Part shown: one piece after another, positions 1 through 9,244 of the stretch
How the letters are laid out: the number at the start of each line of letters is the position of its first letter
Numbering within the stretch: the stretch's first letter is position 1
Source: Nocardioides sp. WS12
Lineage (GTDB): Bacteria > Actinomycetota > Actinomycetes > Propionibacteriales > Nocardioidaceae
Direction of reading: 5' to 3'
Length of the DNA: 64,000 nucleotides
Assembly: GCF_014108865.1 (NCBI RefSeq)
Contig: NZ_CP053928.1
Coordinates: forward strand, 3,224,001 to 3,288,000
Translations under genes and position numbers: made by a program
Notes under the pieces: generated by a model
What the model was told of the DNA's origin: nothing
Database searches by the model: none
What the model saw: the letters and a program-made list of their open reading frames with translations, nothing else

Positions 1-702
1 ACGCAGACGAGCAGCCTTCTCGAAGTCGAGCGCCTCCGAGGCGGCGTACATCTCGTTCTCGATGCGCTTGGTGAACTGCTTGGTGCGCCCCGCCATGAAG
101 TCGCAGAAGTCTTCGACGATCGCGCGGTGCTCATCGGCCGACACATTGCCGACGCAGGGAGCCGCGCACTTGTCGATGTAGCCGAGCAGGCACGGTCGCC
201 CGATCTGGCCGGACCGCTTGAAGACCCCGTTGCTGCACGAGCGCATCGGGAAGACCCTCAGCAGGATGTCGACGGTCTCGCGGATCGCCCAGGCGTGGCC
301 GTAGGGTCCGAAGTAACGCGTGCCCTTCCGCTTGGCGCCGCGGCCCACCATCACCCGCGGGAACTCGTCGGACATCGTTACGGCCAACCACGGGTACGAC
401 TTGTCGTCGCGGTACTTCACGTTGAACCGCGGGTCGAACTCCTTGATCCAGGAGTACTCCAACTGGAGCGCCTCGACCTCGGTCGTCACCACAGTCCATT
501 CGACCGACGTCGCGGTGGTCACCATCGACGCCGTGCGCTGGTGGAGGTTCCCGATGTCCTGGAAGTACGACGACAGGCGGGCGCGGAGGTTCTTCGCCTT
601 GCCGACGTAGATCACCCGGCGGCTCTTGTCGCGGAACCGATAGACGCCCGGCTCAGTCGGGATCTCCCCGGCCTTGGGGCGATAGCTCAGCGGATCGGGC
701 AC
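1..702 (-). CDS. uvrC: UvrC, excinuclease ABC subunit C (N-terminal 234 residues; gene runs off the window)
   Basis: UvrC makes both incisions around a lesion that UvrA/UvrB has marked in nucleotide excision repair. The visible part begins with the GIY-YIG nuclease domain: PGVYRF and [18 protein letters not shown] in the first 45 residues, then the RYFGPY and CAAPC segments typical of the family. The last codon visible shows the start of the UVR region (FEKAARLR). The start is GTG at 702, giving [12 protein letters not shown], the usual beginning of actinobacterial UvrC; only a weak G-rich ribosome site precedes it. It lies 57 bp downstream of the nitrile hydratase alpha gene and on the same strand as uvrA, so it may be read from the same transcript. 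The 3' end is outside the window. Confidence 0.95.
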   Translation of the reverse strand, partial: MPDPLSYRPKAGEIPTEPGVYRFRDKSRRVIYVGKAKNLRARLSSYFQDIGNLHQRTASMVTTATSVEWTVVTTEVEALQLEYSWIKEFDPRFNVKYRDDKSYPWLAVTMSDEFPRVMVGRGAKRKGTRYFGPYGHAWAIRETVDILLRVFPMRSCSNGVFKRSGQIGRPCLLGYIDKCAAPCVGNVSADEHRAIVEDFCDFMAGRTKQFTKRIENEMYAASEALDFEKAARLR

Positions 703-759
703 ACCCCAACCCTACGAGGGTGGACCGACAACCGGGGCGCGACCGCTCGTGGGCGTCGG

Positions 760-1335
760 TCAGCGCACCACACCGATCATGTGGTCACGGGTGACCAGAC
801 CAGCCAGTTCGTCCTCGGTCCGCGCTTCGACATCAGCCGGGGCCAGCGGCAGGACCAGGTAGCGAACCTCGGCACTCGAGTCCCAGACGCGGAGTTCCAC
901 GTCTGCGGGGAGCGAGGTTCCGAACTCAGCCAGCACGGCGCGCGGTTCGCGGACCATCCGCGATCGGTAGGCAGAACTCTTGTACCACCGCGGGGGCAGC
1001 CCGAGGACCGGCCACGGATAGCAGGAGCAGAGCGTGCACACGACCACGTTGTGAACAGCCTCGGTGTTCTCGAGCACCACCAGGTGCTCGCCCTCCGCGC
1101 CACCGAAGCCGAGCTCCCCCACGGCGCCGGTCCCGTCCTCGAGCAACCGCGCACGGTAGTCAGGATCGAGCCAGGCCCGAGCCACCACCCGGGCGCCGTT
1201 CAACGGCCCGACATGGTGTTCGTAGGTCTCGATGATGGCGTCCACCACGTCCGAGGTGATCACCCCGCGCTCGACGAGCAGGGCTTCGATGGCCTCGATG
1301 CGCAGCGAGGCAGGGCGTTCCGTCCGGTCGTTCAT
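760..1335 (-). CDS. nthA: Nitrile hydratase alpha subunit, cobalt-type
   Basis: Nitrile hydratase adds water to nitriles to give amides; the alpha subunit carries the metal. In this 191-residue protein the metal claw is Cys100-Thr-Leu-Cys103-Ser-Cys105 ([10 protein letters not shown]). Thr at the second position of the claw is the established mark of cobalt-type enzymes; iron-type enzymes have Ser. The downstream PPRWYKS and [10 protein letters not shown] blocks are family-typical. The ATG at 1335 overlaps the beta-subunit stop as ATGA, so translation is coupled; an upstream in-frame ATG at 1353 lies inside the beta gene and is less likely. The beta-then-alpha order is the one common for cobalt-type enzymes. 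No activator (P14K/NhlE- or P47K-like) gene is visible next to it, which is unusual because most NHases need one for metal insertion. Confidence 0.93.
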   Translation of the reverse strand: MNDRTERPASLRIEAIEALLVERGVITSDVVDAIIETYEHHVGPLNGARVVARAWLDPDYRARLLEDGTGAVGELGFGGAEGEHLVVLENTEAVHNVVVCTLCSCYPWPVLGLPPRWYKSSAYRSRMVREPRAVLAEFGTSLPADVELRVWDSSAEVRYLVLPLAPADVEARTEDELAGLVTRDHMIGVVR

Positions 1336-1976
1336 GCGAGGTACCGCTCCCACAGGTCGAGGTGGAGGAAGCCGGCCTCGGCGTCTTCGCCCCAGAGGTC
1401 AGCCATCTCGAAACGAACGGTGTAGGTGGCCTCGGGCGGACCGTCCCCGCTTGCGTGGGGCCAGCCCCCGGGCCGGTGAGTCACCGTGCCGCTGACGCCG
1501 CGGACGTAGCGCGGGCACCGGTGGTGACCTTCCGGCGCCATCCGCTTCACGGTGACAGTGTCACCGACCTGGAAGCGTGCCGGAACGTCGTCGCCGCTCG
1601 GTCGTCCCGGACGATTGACGAGCGCAGCGGCCAGTCCGGCCGCCATCCTCGGGTTCGTGTCATCGGCATGCCGACTCGGCGGCTGCGGATGGCGCACCCG
1701 GGCGTCGATGTCCGCGACCGTGAGGGTGCCAGCGGCCACCAGACCGGCCTCGAGGGACCGGGCCCACCGCTCGAAGTAGCCCATGGCCAGGTAGTCCGCC
1801 GGCGCAATCGCCTCGATCCCGGGCCGAATCGAACCGGATCGGGCACCGGCTGCCCCGGCTGCGATGTACAGGCCGAAGGTTCGCCCTTCCCACGCCTCGT
1901 CGAAGGGCAGTTCCAGGTCATCGACCGGCACGGCGCCAAAGCCGTGCAGGCCGCCCATGTCGTGAACGCCCTCCAT
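1332..1976 (-). CDS. nthB: Nitrile hydratase beta subunit
   Basis: The beta subunit completes the active-site cleft of nitrile hydratase. The 214-residue product starts [14 protein letters not shown], matching the canonical N-terminus of the family, and ends with the SH3-like barrel ([28 protein letters not shown]). The start at 1976 follows a perfect AGGAGG ribosome site 5 bases upstream; the longer frame opening at 2084 is rejected because it overlaps the Rieske gene and lacks family similarity. The length is a little under the usual 220-230 residues. It sits 22 bp after the second Rieske gene and overlaps nthA by 4 bp. Confidence 0.93.
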   Translation of the reverse strand: MEGVHDMGGLHGFGAVPVDDLELPFDEAWEGRTFGLYIAAGAAGARSGSIRPGIEAIAPADYLAMGYFERWARSLEAGLVAAGTLTVADIDARVRHPQPPSRHADDTNPRMAAGLAAALVNRPGRPSGDDVPARFQVGDTVTVKRMAPEGHHRCPRYVRGVSGTVTHRPGGWPHASGDGPPEATYTVRFEMADLWGEDAEAGFLHLDLWERYLA

Positions 1977-1998
1977 GTTGCCTCCTACTTGTGCGGGA

Positions 1999-2403
1999 TC
2001 ACCCGGCGAGGATCTTGCCGTCCTCCACTGTGATGTCGACTGATGCGAGCGGACCCGAGGCCGGGCCACCTGTCGCGTCCCCATTCGCGGCGTCGTACGA
2101 CGACCCGTGGTTGGCGCAGTGAATGGTGCCGTCCTCGACCGAGGTCACGAGCAGGCCCTGGTGCGTGCAGACGGCGGTGAACGCCAGGAAGTCGCCCTCG
2201 GTCGGCTGGGTGATGACGATCTTCTCGTCGGTCAGGATGATGCCGCCGCCGACAGGCACCTCGGCAGTGGTGGCCAGTTCGGCGCCGGAGGAAACCTTCG
2301 GCTCGGAGGTGTCGTCGCCGCTTCCTGCGCAACCGGCGAGCGCCGCCGCAACGCCGAGTGCGCCGAGCCCGGAGAAGACAATGCGACGGCTGACCTGGGT
2401 CAC
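1999..2403 (-). CDS. Rieske [2Fe-2S] Tat lipoprotein 2 (lacks the structural disulfide cysteines)
   Basis: This is a 134-residue exported Rieske-domain protein, probably an electron carrier at the outer face of the membrane; the partner is unknown. It has a twin-arginine signal (SRRIVF) followed by a hydrophobic stretch and a lipobox ending at Cys25 (LAGC). The cluster ligands are Cys79/His81 (CTHQG) and Cys96/His99 (CANHGSS). The two extra cysteines that form the disulfide in cytochrome bc1-type Rieske proteins are absent: Leu84 and Asn98 stand in their places, whereas the neighbouring paralogue keeps both. Start: GTG at 2403 overlapping the upstream stop (GTGA), so it is translationally coupled to the first Rieske gene. 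Confidence 0.9.
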   Translation of the reverse strand: MTQVSRRIVFSGLGALGVAAALAGCAGSGDDTSEPKVSSGAELATTAEVPVGGGIILTDEKIVITQPTEGDFLAFTAVCTHQGLLVTSVEDGTIHCANHGSSYDAANGDATGGPASGPLASVDITVEDGKILAG

Positions 2404-2882
2404 CCGCGCACGACCTGGTCGCCGTCGACGGTGAGCGTGACCTTGGACAACGGCGAAGGGGCCGGCCCGCCGGCGACCGACCCGTCGGACACGTTGAAGC
2501 TGCTCCCGTGGCACGGGCACTGGATCTTGCCGTCAGCCACCTTGGTGACCAGACAGCTCTGGTGGGTGCAGATCGCGGAGTAACCCTGGAACTTCCCCGC
2601 AGTCGGCTGGGTGACGACCAGCGATTCGTCAGCGATCACGACGCCGCCACCGACCGGGACGTCGGCCGCAGCCACCAGTCCGCCGGCCGCAGCGCTGGTC
2701 GCTCCGTCCGCGGTCTCGGTGGTTGCCGCATCGGCGGGAGGGCTCGACGTCGTCTGCTGAGTCGTCGCGTCGTCGCTTGCCGTGTCTCCACCGTCGTCGC
2801 CACACGCAGCCAACAAGGGCATGCTGACTCCGAGAGTGGCAGCGCTCGTCAGGGCTCGTCTCCTGCTGAAGGGGGCTGTCAT
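2400..2882 (-). CDS. Rieske [2Fe-2S] Tat lipoprotein 1
   Basis: This is a 160-residue Rieske protein with a Tat signal (SRRRALTS), a lipobox with Cys27 (LLAAC), and a long Asp/Thr/Ala-rich linker (residues 28-70) that would hold the domain away from the membrane. The cluster-binding boxes are complete: Cys105-Thr-His107-Gln-Ser-Cys110 and Cys122-Pro-Cys124-His125-Gly-Ser; Cys110 and Cys124 would form the stabilising disulfide. It lies 33 bp after the uvrA stop on the same strand and overlaps the second Rieske gene by 4 bp. I recall small Rieske proteins near uvrA/uvrC in other actinobacteria, so the location may be conserved, but its redox partner is not evident here. Confidence 0.92.
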   Translation of the reverse strand: MTAPFSRRRALTSAATLGVSMPLLAACGDDGGDTASDDATTQQTTSSPPADAATTETADGATSAAAGGLVAAADVPVGGGVVIADESLVVTQPTAGKFQGYSAICTHQSCLVTKVADGKIQCPCHGSSFNVSDGSVAGGPAPSPLSKVTLTVDGDQVVRG

Positions 2883-2915
2883 GGCGTCAGGCTACGACCA
2901 CAACCTGAGCCAGGG

Positions 2916-5825
2916 CTATGACTTCGCTGTGGCCTTGGCGCGGACCCGCCCCTTGGGCTGGGCCGCTGCCCGTCCCGCCAGCATCGGCTTGAGGAACTGG
3001 CCGGTGTAGCTGGCCCGGACCGCCGCGATGTCCTCGGGGGTGCCCTCCGCGACGACGGTGCCTCCTCGGGAGCCACCTTCGGGACCCATGTCGACGATCC
3101 AGTCGGCGGTCTTGATGACATCGAGGTTGTGCTCGATCACCAGCACCGTGTTGCCCTTGTCGACCAGGCTCGACAGCACACCCAGCAGCTTGCGGATGTC
3201 CTCGAAGTGCAGGCCCGTGGTCGGTTCGTCGAGGACGTAGACGGTGCGCCCGGTCGACCGTTTCTGCAGCTCGGAGGACAACTTCACCCGCTGCGCCTCA
3301 CCACCGGACAGCGTGGTCGCCGGTTGGCCGAGGCGAACGTAGCCGAGGCCGACCTCGCAGAGCGTCTTCATGTGCCGCGCGATCGCAGGCACCGCGGCGA
3401 AGAATTCCGCGGCCTCCTCGATCGGCATGTCGAGGACCTCGGCGATGGTCTTGCCCTTGTAGTGGACCTCGAGCGTCTCGCGGTTGTAGCGGGCGCCGTG
3501 GCAGACCTCGCACGGGACGTAGACGTCCGGCAGGAAGTTCATCTCGATCTTGATCGTGCCGTCGCCGGAGCACGCCTCGCAGCGTCCGCCCTTGACGTTG
3601 AACGAGAAACGGCCCTGCTGGTAGCCCCGCATCTTGGCTTCGGGTGTCTGCGAGAACAGTTTGCGGACGTGGTCGAAGACCCCCGTGTACGTCGCCGGGT
3701 TGGACCGCGGCGTGCGACCGATGGGCGACTGGTCGACGTGGATCACCTTGTCGACGTGCTCGAGGCCGGTGATCTTCTGGTGGCGCCCCGGGATGGCGCG
3801 GGCGTTGTAGATCTGCTTGGCCAGCGACGTGTAGAGGATGTCGTTGACCAGCGTGGACTTGCCCGAGCCGGACACGCCGGTGACGGCGCAGAAGACGCCG
3901 AGCGGGAAGCTGACGTCGACGTTCTGCAGGTTGTGCTCGCGCGCCCCGTGGACCTTGAGTTCGCGCCCCACGGTCCGCGGACGTCGTACGGCGGGAACGG
4001 GGATCTCGCGACGACCGGAGAGGTACTGCCCGGTCATCGAGTCCGGGTGCTCGAGGAGTCCCTTGACCGTGCCGGAGTGGACGACCTGTCCCCCGTGCTC
4101 GCCGGCGCCGGGCCCGATGTCGACGACCCAGTCGGCGACCCGGATGGTGTCCTCGTCGTGCTCGACGACGATCAGCGTGTTGCCGAGGTCCTTGAGCCGG
4201 ACCAGGGTCTCGATGAGCTTCTGGTTGTCGCGCTGGTGCAGGCCGATGGAAGGCTCGTCGAGCACGTAGAGGACACCGACCAGGCCGGCACCGATCTGCG
4301 TGGCCAACCGGATCCGCTGGGCCTCGCCACCCGACAACGAGCCCGAGGGCCGGTTGAGCGAGAGGTAGTCGAGTCCGACGTCGAGCAGGAAGTTGAGGCG
4401 TTCCTGGATCTCCTTGAGGACCCGCTCACCGATCTGGCGCTCGCGCGTCGACAGGTCGAGGTCGGAGAGGTAGGCGGCGGCCTCGTTGATCGGCAGGGCG
4501 CAGACCTCGGCGATGTTCTTGCCACCTGATTCGCGGGCGCCGAGCGTGACCGACATCGAGACCGGCTTGAGCCGGCTGCCCGCGCAGGTCGGGCACGGCA
4601 CCTCGCGCATGAAGCCCTCGAACCGCTCGCGGCTCGTGTCGCTCTCGGCTTCGCGGTGGCGGCGCTCGACGTACCTCCGCACGCCCTCGAACTCGGCGTA
4701 GTAGGAACGCTCGCGGCCGTAGCGGTTCTTGGTGACGACGTGGACCTTGGTCGGGTGTCCCTCGAGGACCGCCTTCTGGGCCTTGGCCGACAACTTCTCC
4801 CAGGGGGTGTCGACGTCGAAGCCGAGCTCCTCGCCGAGCGCGATCAACAGGCGACCGAAGTAGTCGGCGACGTGCGCGTGGCTCCAGGGCTGGAGGGCGT
4901 TCTCCGCGAGGGTTGCCGTCGGGTCGGGCACGACCAGTTCGGGGTCCACCTCCATCCGGGTGCCGAGACCGACGCAGGCCGGGCAGGCGCCGAACGGCGA
5001 GTTGAACGAGAACGAACGCGGCTCGAGGTCGTCGGTCTCGATCGCGTGCTCGTTGGGGCACGCCATCTTCTCGGAGAACTTCATCTCCTGCTGCTCGCCC
5101 TTGGCTGCATCGACCATGTCGAACACGACGAGCCCGCCGGCCAGTCCGAGGGCCGTTTCGACGGAGTCCGTCAGCCGGCGCTTGGACGTTTCCTTGACCG
5201 CCAAGCGGTCGACCACGACCTCGATCGTGTGCTTGAGCTTCTTGTCCAGGGCAGGCGGGTCGTCGAGGTTGTGGATCGTCCCGTCGACCCGGGCCCGCGA
5301 GAAGCCCTGCGCCTGCAGTTGCTTGAAGAGTTCGACGTACTCACCCTTGCGGCCGCTGATGACCGGGGCGAGGACCTGGAACCGGGTGCCCTCCTCGAGC
5401 GCCATCATCCGGTCGACGATCTGCTGCGGCGTCTGCCGCTCGATCGGCGCACCGCAGGTGGGGCAGTGCGCGCGGCCGGCGCGGGCGTAGAGGAGGCGGA
5501 GGTAGTCGTAGACCTCGGTGATGGTGCCGACGGTCGAGCGCGGGTTCTTCGACGTGGACTTCTGGTCGATCGAGACCGCCGGGGACAACCCCTCAATGAA
5601 GTCGACGTCCGGCTTGTCCATCTGGCCGAGGAACTGACGGGCGTACGCCGAGAGCGACTCGACGTAGCGACGCTGGCCCTCGGCGAAGATCGTGTCGAAC
5701 GCCAGGCTCGACTTGCCGGAACCGGAGAGGCCCGTGAACACGATCAGCGAGTCGCGCGGAAGGTCGAGGGAGACGTCCTTCAGGTTGTGCTCGCGGGCGC
5801 CGCGAATGATCAGCTGATCGGTCAC
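2916..5825 (-). CDS. uvrA: UvrA, excinuclease ABC subunit A
   Basis: UvrA is the damage-sensing dimeric ATPase that loads UvrB in nucleotide excision repair. The 969-residue protein (M. tuberculosis UvrA is about 972) has two ABC ATPase modules, with Walker A at [12 protein letters not shown] near the N-terminus and [12 protein letters not shown] in the second half, signature motifs (LSGGEAQRI and [11 protein letters not shown]), and cysteine pairs of the zinc modules ([22 protein letters not shown]). GTG at 5825 is chosen because it begins [16 protein letters not shown], the standard N-terminus; the frame stays open far upstream without similarity. A LexA box lies 30 bp upstream, so SOS induction is expected. 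Confidence 0.98.
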   Translation of the reverse strand: MTDQLIIRGAREHNLKDVSLDLPRDSLIVFTGLSGSGKSSLAFDTIFAEGQRRYVESLSAYARQFLGQMDKPDVDFIEGLSPAVSIDQKSTSKNPRSTVGTITEVYDYLRLLYARAGRAHCPTCGAPIERQTPQQIVDRMMALEEGTRFQVLAPVISGRKGEYVELFKQLQAQGFSRARVDGTIHNLDDPPALDKKLKHTIEVVVDRLAVKETSKRRLTDSVETALGLAGGLVVFDMVDAAKGEQQEMKFSEKMACPNEHAIETDDLEPRSFSFNSPFGACPACVGLGTRMEVDPELVVPDPTATLAENALQPWSHAHVADYFGRLLIALGEELGFDVDTPWEKLSAKAQKAVLEGHPTKVHVVTKNRYGRERSYYAEFEGVRRYVERRHREAESDTSRERFEGFMREVPCPTCAGSRLKPVSMSVTLGARESGGKNIAEVCALPINEAAAYLSDLDLSTRERQIGERVLKEIQERLNFLLDVGLDYLSLNRPSGSLSGGEAQRIRLATQIGAGLVGVLYVLDEPSIGLHQRDNQKLIETLVRLKDLGNTLIVVEHDEDTIRVADWVVDIGPGAGEHGGQVVHSGTVKGLLEHPDSMTGQYLSGRREIPVPAVRRPRTVGRELKVHGAREHNLQNVDVSFPLGVFCAVTGVSGSGKSTLVNDILYTSLAKQIYNARAIPGRHQKITGLEHVDKVIHVDQSPIGRTPRSNPATYTGVFDHVRKLFSQTPEAKMRGYQQGRFSFNVKGGRCEACSGDGTIKIEMNFLPDVYVPCEVCHGARYNRETLEVHYKGKTIAEVLDMPIEEAAEFFAAVPAIARHMKTLCEVGLGYVRLGQPATTLSGGEAQRVKLSSELQKRSTGRTVYVLDEPTTGLHFEDIRKLLGVLSSLVDKGNTVLVIEHNLDVIKTADWIVDMGPEGGSRGGTVVAEGTPEDIAAVRASYTGQFLKPMLAGRAAAQPKGRVRAKATAKS

Positions 5826-5854
5826 TACCGGTCCTCGGGTGTCGTACGGTTCGT

Positions 5855-5870
5855 TCGAACAAGTGTTCGC
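5855..5870. promoter_or_regulatory. LexA (SOS) box of uvrA
   Basis: TCGAAC-AAGT-GTTCGC matches the actinobacterial SOS consensus TCGAAC-N4-GTTCGA at 11 of 12 defined positions. It lies 30 bp before the uvrA start codon and about 97 bp before the divergent gene. Confidence 0.9.
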
Positions 5871-5966
5871 CATGGTACGGCGTCGGGGCAAGCCGCCACG
5901 CCAAGGAACCACCTTCTCACCCGGCACCGACAGCCACCGTTTCGCGGGCATGATGGGGAGGTGACC

Positions 5967-6626
5967 ATGTCGATTGTCCGCGGGATCGAGTCCGCCACTG
6001 CCCGCCTGCTCGCCACGGCCGATGCGCTGCCCGACGACGAGTGGACAGCACCCAGCATCTGCGAGGACTGGAGTCGCGCCCACGTTCTCGGCCACGTGGC
6101 GCTCAACGCGGAAGGTCTCGCCGGCGCGCTCCGCGGGCTCACCGAAGGCGTGCCGACCACGATGTACGTCTCGAACGAGCAACGTGACTTCGACATCGCA
6201 GAACTGGCGACGGCTTCACCGACCGAGATCCGCGAACGCCTTCGGTCCTCGGCGGCGGCCTTCGGTGCGGCACTGGCGGGCATCACTGCCCCCGATGACG
6301 CCCGCTTCGAGCGGACTCCCGGGGGCCCACTGCTGCGGGCGGGCGTCGTACCGCTGTTGCGCCTGCGGGAGGTCGAGATCCACCACGCCGATCTGGCGGC
6401 CGGCTACGCCCACGCCGACTGGCCACGTGAGAACTCCGTCAAGTTCCTCGACCTCGCGAGGCATGGGGGAATGCGGCCCGACTGCCGGGTGGTCGCCACC
6501 GACGGCACCGGCACCTGGGAGCTCGGCTCCCCCGGTCCCGACGCGCTGTCGTACCGCGGGCCCGTCTCCGCCCTGGCCTGGTGGGCCTCCGGCCGCGATG
6601 CCGGCGACCTGGTCACCCCGGCATGA
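5967..6626 (+). CDS. Maleylpyruvate isomerase / mycothiol-dependent DinB-like protein
   Basis: This 219-residue protein belongs to the actinobacterial mycothiol-dependent maleylpyruvate isomerase N-terminal (DinB-like four-helix) family, members of which transfer or use mycothiol as a cofactor. Visible family blocks are [26 protein letters not shown] near residue 30-55 and [13 protein letters not shown] around residue 138; His in HVALN and the HH pair are the likely metal ligands. ATG at 5967 has GGGGAGG five bases upstream; an in-frame GTG at 5961 overlaps the ribosome site. It is divergent from uvrA, sharing the promoter region with the LexA box. The real substrate cannot be told from sequence. 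Confidence 0.85.
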   Translation: MSIVRGIESATARLLATADALPDDEWTAPSICEDWSRAHVLGHVALNAEGLAGALRGLTEGVPTTMYVSNEQRDFDIAELATASPTEIRERLRSSAAAFGAALAGITAPDDARFERTPGGPLLRAGVVPLLRLREVEIHHADLAAGYAHADWPRENSVKFLDLARHGGMRPDCRVVATDGTGTWELGSPGPDALSYRGPVSALAWWASGRDAGDLVTPA

Positions 6627-6633
6627 TGGACTC

Positions 6634-7305
6634 ATGACCTACACCGGAGACGTGACCGTCGGGGGCGCACCCCAGGTCCGCGAACTGTCTGGCCTCACGA
6701 TCACGAAGGTCGCCGTCGACGAGAAGATGGCGAACAACGCCTACTTCCTGACCTGCAAGGCAACGGGCGACCAGGTGCTGGTCGACGCGGCCGACGCCGC
6801 CGACACCTTGCTCACTGTCATCGGCGACGCCGGACTGACGACCGTGGTCACGACGCACCAGCACTGGGACCACCACCGGGCACTGGCCACCGTCGTGGAG
6901 GCAACCGGGGCCGAGGTCGTTGCCGGCGAGCCCGACGCGGACGCCATCACCGAGCAGACCGGCGTTGCGGTGGCTCGGCGCGTGACCGACGGAGACAGCG
7001 TCGCGGTGGGCGACTGCACGCTCGAGGTCATCCGGATCACCGGCCACACGCCCGGCTCGATCTGCCTGCTCTACCGCGACCCCGAGGGCCACCCTCACCT
7101 GTTCACGGGTGACTCCCTCTTCCCCGGTGGCGTCGGCGGCACATTCGGCGACGCCGAAGCCTTCAAGACACTGGTCGAGGACGTCGACACCAAACTGTTC
7201 GGCACCCTGCCGGACGACACCTGGTTCTACCCGGGCCACGGCTCCGACTCGACCTTGGGCGAGCAGCGGCCGCACGTGGCCGAGTGGCGCGAACGCGGCT
7301 GGTGA
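6634..7305 (+). CDS. Metallo-beta-lactamase-fold hydrolase (glyoxalase II-like)
   Basis: This 223-residue MBL-fold hydrolase carries the metal motif His75-Gln-His77-Trp-Asp79-His80, followed by GHTPGS, TGDSLFPGG and YPGHGSDSTLG in the right order for a small glyoxalase II-like or persulfide-type hydrolase. The start ATG at 6634 is 7 bp after the isomerase stop, so the two probably form an operon. The substrate is unknown; thioesters of mycothiol would suit the context, but that is inference. Confidence 0.9.
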   Translation: MTYTGDVTVGGAPQVRELSGLTITKVAVDEKMANNAYFLTCKATGDQVLVDAADAADTLLTVIGDAGLTTVVTTHQHWDHHRALATVVEATGAEVVAGEPDADAITEQTGVAVARRVTDGDSVAVGDCTLEVIRITGHTPGSICLLYRDPEGHPHLFTGDSLFPGGVGGTFGDAEAFKTLVEDVDTKLFGTLPDDTWFYPGHGSDSTLGEQRPHVAEWRERGW

Positions 7306-7593
7306 CTGCAGTCCAGGTCAAGGACCGCGCCAGGGTGGGACTTTGCGCGCCGATCTTGGCTCAATCGGCTTCGAAATCGCTCCTTGGCGCGATTCTTGAC
7401 CGCTAGCCGGCTCGCCCCTGCTTTCGCGAAGGTCCGGCACCACAATGCAAAGGTTCTGGTTCGAGCGCTCTGAGTGGCCAATTGAGGCGTACCTTGGTTG
7501 GTACGCGGTCGCCAAGAGTGACTCTCCGTCCTCGCCGTCGCGAGGGCTCCGGAGAAACGCCGAAGGGCCGCCGGTCTTGGGAGGGACCTGCCG

Positions 7594-8118
7594 ATGAACT
7601 CCATCGAACCCGCAGTACCTCACGACTCCGTCGCCCGAGCTGCGATCACCGTCGAAACGGCTGTCACTGCCGCACGACTGCTCATCGCCGACGCCGCCGA
7701 CATCGCTCGCGACGGGCGCGCAAACCGACACGAGGTTGCGGCTGATCTGGCAGCGGACCAGGCAGCGCAGGACGCGACGGCCACCCGCTACCGGGAGGAC
7801 GCAGCAGCCACCGAGGTCCACAACGCGGCCGAGGTGGCCGACCAGATGGTGCTGGGGACCGAGCCCGACCCGATCGGTCCGGCCGCCCTGCAGCGCGCGT
7901 CAGCCATGGCCGCACGTGTACAGGCAGCAGCCGTTGCCGTCGCCAGCGCGAATGCTGCACTGGCACTGGCGGTGGCGAATGCCGTCGCGCTGCGGGCTGA
8001 ACTGGTCGCAGCGAGCCGACGCTCCCTAGACGAGCAATCCGAGGTCGAGATCGAGGCGACCGCAGCCGCGATCGAGGTCCTTGCCCGGGAAGCGGCAGCC
8101 GACCTGGCCGTCGCCTGA
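7594..8118 (+). CDS. Alanine-rich helical hypothetical protein
   Basis: I do not recognise this 174-residue protein. It is about one third alanine, with no signal peptide, no membrane segment strong enough to call, and no cysteine. Long amphipathic stretches (ARDGRANRHEVAADLAADQA, and ARVQAAAVAVASANAALAL at residues 109-127) predict a nearly all-helical, perhaps coiled-coil fold. The ATG at 7594 follows GGGAGGG at a good distance, which supports a real gene. The 288 bp upstream (7306-7593) hold no gene I can support and have a less GC-rich composition, so its promoter is likely there. A perfect 8-bp hairpin overlaps its stop codon. Confidence 0.65.
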   Translation: MNSIEPAVPHDSVARAAITVETAVTAARLLIADAADIARDGRANRHEVAADLAADQAAQDATATRYREDAAATEVHNAAEVADQMVLGTEPDPIGPAALQRASAMAARVQAAAVAVASANAALALAVANAVALRAELVAASRRSLDEQSEVEIEATAAAIEVLAREAAADLAVA

Positions 8119-8134
8119 CGCCGGTGCGTCAGGC
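8113..8134. terminator. Hairpin at the convergent ends of the Ala-rich gene and tag
   Basis: GCCTGACG / CGTCAGGC form a perfect 8-bp stem with a 6-base loop, overlapping the stop codon at 8116-8118. No T-run follows, so it would be an atypical or bidirectional terminator. Confidence 0.5.
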
Positions 8135-8142
8135 CCCCGCTG

Positions 8143-8757
8143 TCAGTCCGTCAACGGCGGCACGAATGCTGCCCTGGCCCGGACCACCTCGTCACGCGTG
8201 ACGCACCCGGCGACATGGTTGTTGATCAACCCCATCGCCTCCATCAGCGCGAACATCGTGGTCGGGCCGACGAACTTCCAGCCGCGCTTCTTCAGGTCCT
8301 TCGACAGGGCAATCGAGGAGGGCGAGGTGGTCAGCGACTGGGGCTCCCCCAGTTCGGCCAGCGACGGCTCGTAGCCCCAGAAGAAGGCCGCCAGCGAACC
8401 CCGCTCCGAGATCAGTTCGAGGGCCCGTCCGGCGTTGTTGATGGTCGCCTCGATCTTGCCGCGGTGCCGCACGATGCCGGCGTCCCCGAGCAGTCGGGTC
8501 ACGTCGCTGTCGTCGTACGCAGCGACCGTGGCGAGGTCGAAGTCGGCGAAGGCGGCTCGGAAGGCGGGGCGTTTGACCAGGATCGTGCGCCAGCTCAGGC
8601 CGGACTGGAAGCCCTCCAGGCACACCTTCTCGAACAACCGCCGGTCATCGACGACCGGGAAGCCCCACTCGGTGTCGTGATAGGCCGGGAACTCCGGCGC
8701 CGACACAGCCCAGGGGCAGCGAAAAATGCCGTCAGGGCCGGGCAGAGGGTTCGTCAT
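8143..8757 (-). CDS. tag: DNA-3-methyladenine glycosylase I
   Basis: Tag excises 3-methyladenine from alkylated DNA in base excision repair. The 204-residue protein has the family's zinc ligands: Cys14 (FRCPW), His27 (YHDTEWG), His181 and Cys185 (NNHVAGC), in the same spacing as E. coli Tag. The core blocks GFQSGLSWRTIL and GWKFVGPTTMFALMEAMGLINNH are also present. It ends 25 bp from the convergent neighbour and lies 40 bp downstream of the csp stop on the same strand. Confidence 0.97.
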   Translation of the reverse strand: MTNPLPGPDGIFRCPWAVSAPEFPAYHDTEWGFPVVDDRRLFEKVCLEGFQSGLSWRTILVKRPAFRAAFADFDLATVAAYDDSDVTRLLGDAGIVRHRGKIEATINNAGRALELISERGSLAAFFWGYEPSLAELGEPQSLTTSPSSIALSKDLKKRGWKFVGPTTMFALMEAMGLINNHVAGCVTRDEVVRARAAFVPPLTD

Positions 8758-8795
8758 GAGACGAACCCTGCCACCCGGCCCCGACAGTGATCAGA

Positions 8796-8999
8796 TCAGA
8801 TCGCGCGAACGTTCTCCGCCTGCAGGCCCTTGGGGCCGCGGGTGACGTCGAACTCGACGCGCTGCTCTTCGGCGAGCGACTTGAAGCCGTTGCCCGAGAT
8901 GCCGGAGTGGTGCACGAAGACGTCGCCGTCGCCACCGTCCTGCGCGATGAAGCCGAAGCCCTTGGTGTCGTTGAACCACTTCACGGTGCCAACTGCCAT
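8796..8999 (-). CDS. csp: Cold-shock protein (CspA family)
   Basis: This is a 67-residue single-stranded nucleic-acid-binding OB fold. RNP1 (KGFGFI) and RNP2 (VFVHHSGI) are intact in [18 protein letters not shown] and following residues. The ATG at 8999 follows AAGGAG. The 245 bp between this start and the next gene (9245) contain no other gene and presumably hold the long 5' leader usual for cold-shock mRNAs. Confidence 0.97.
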   Translation of the reverse strand: MAVGTVKWFNDTKGFGFIAQDGGDGDVFVHHSGISGNGFKSLAEEQRVEFDVTRGPKGLQAENVRAI

Positions 9000-9244
9000 T
9001 GTCTTACTCCTTGTGTCTTTTCCTACGAGGCCGCTTCGGCATGGTGCCGGCGCGGGCTGAAACCAACTGCACCGCTACCTCGTGGAAACCCAGATGGAGC
9101 TACAACAGTGAACCGTGTAACCAGCCGACCCCATTGCTGGGACGACCGGAATGCGGGAGGGACGTTTTACCGCTCCCCTTCAACACCGCAGAGTTTATCA
9201 CCGGAGCGCTTATCACATGGCATCAACGCGCCTAGAGTCCACCC

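Noticed and set aside
3129..4529. Long plus-strand open frame opposite uvrA
   Set aside because: It is a GC-skew shadow of uvrA: Arg/Val/Leu/Asp-rich with no motif, and uvrA is unambiguous.
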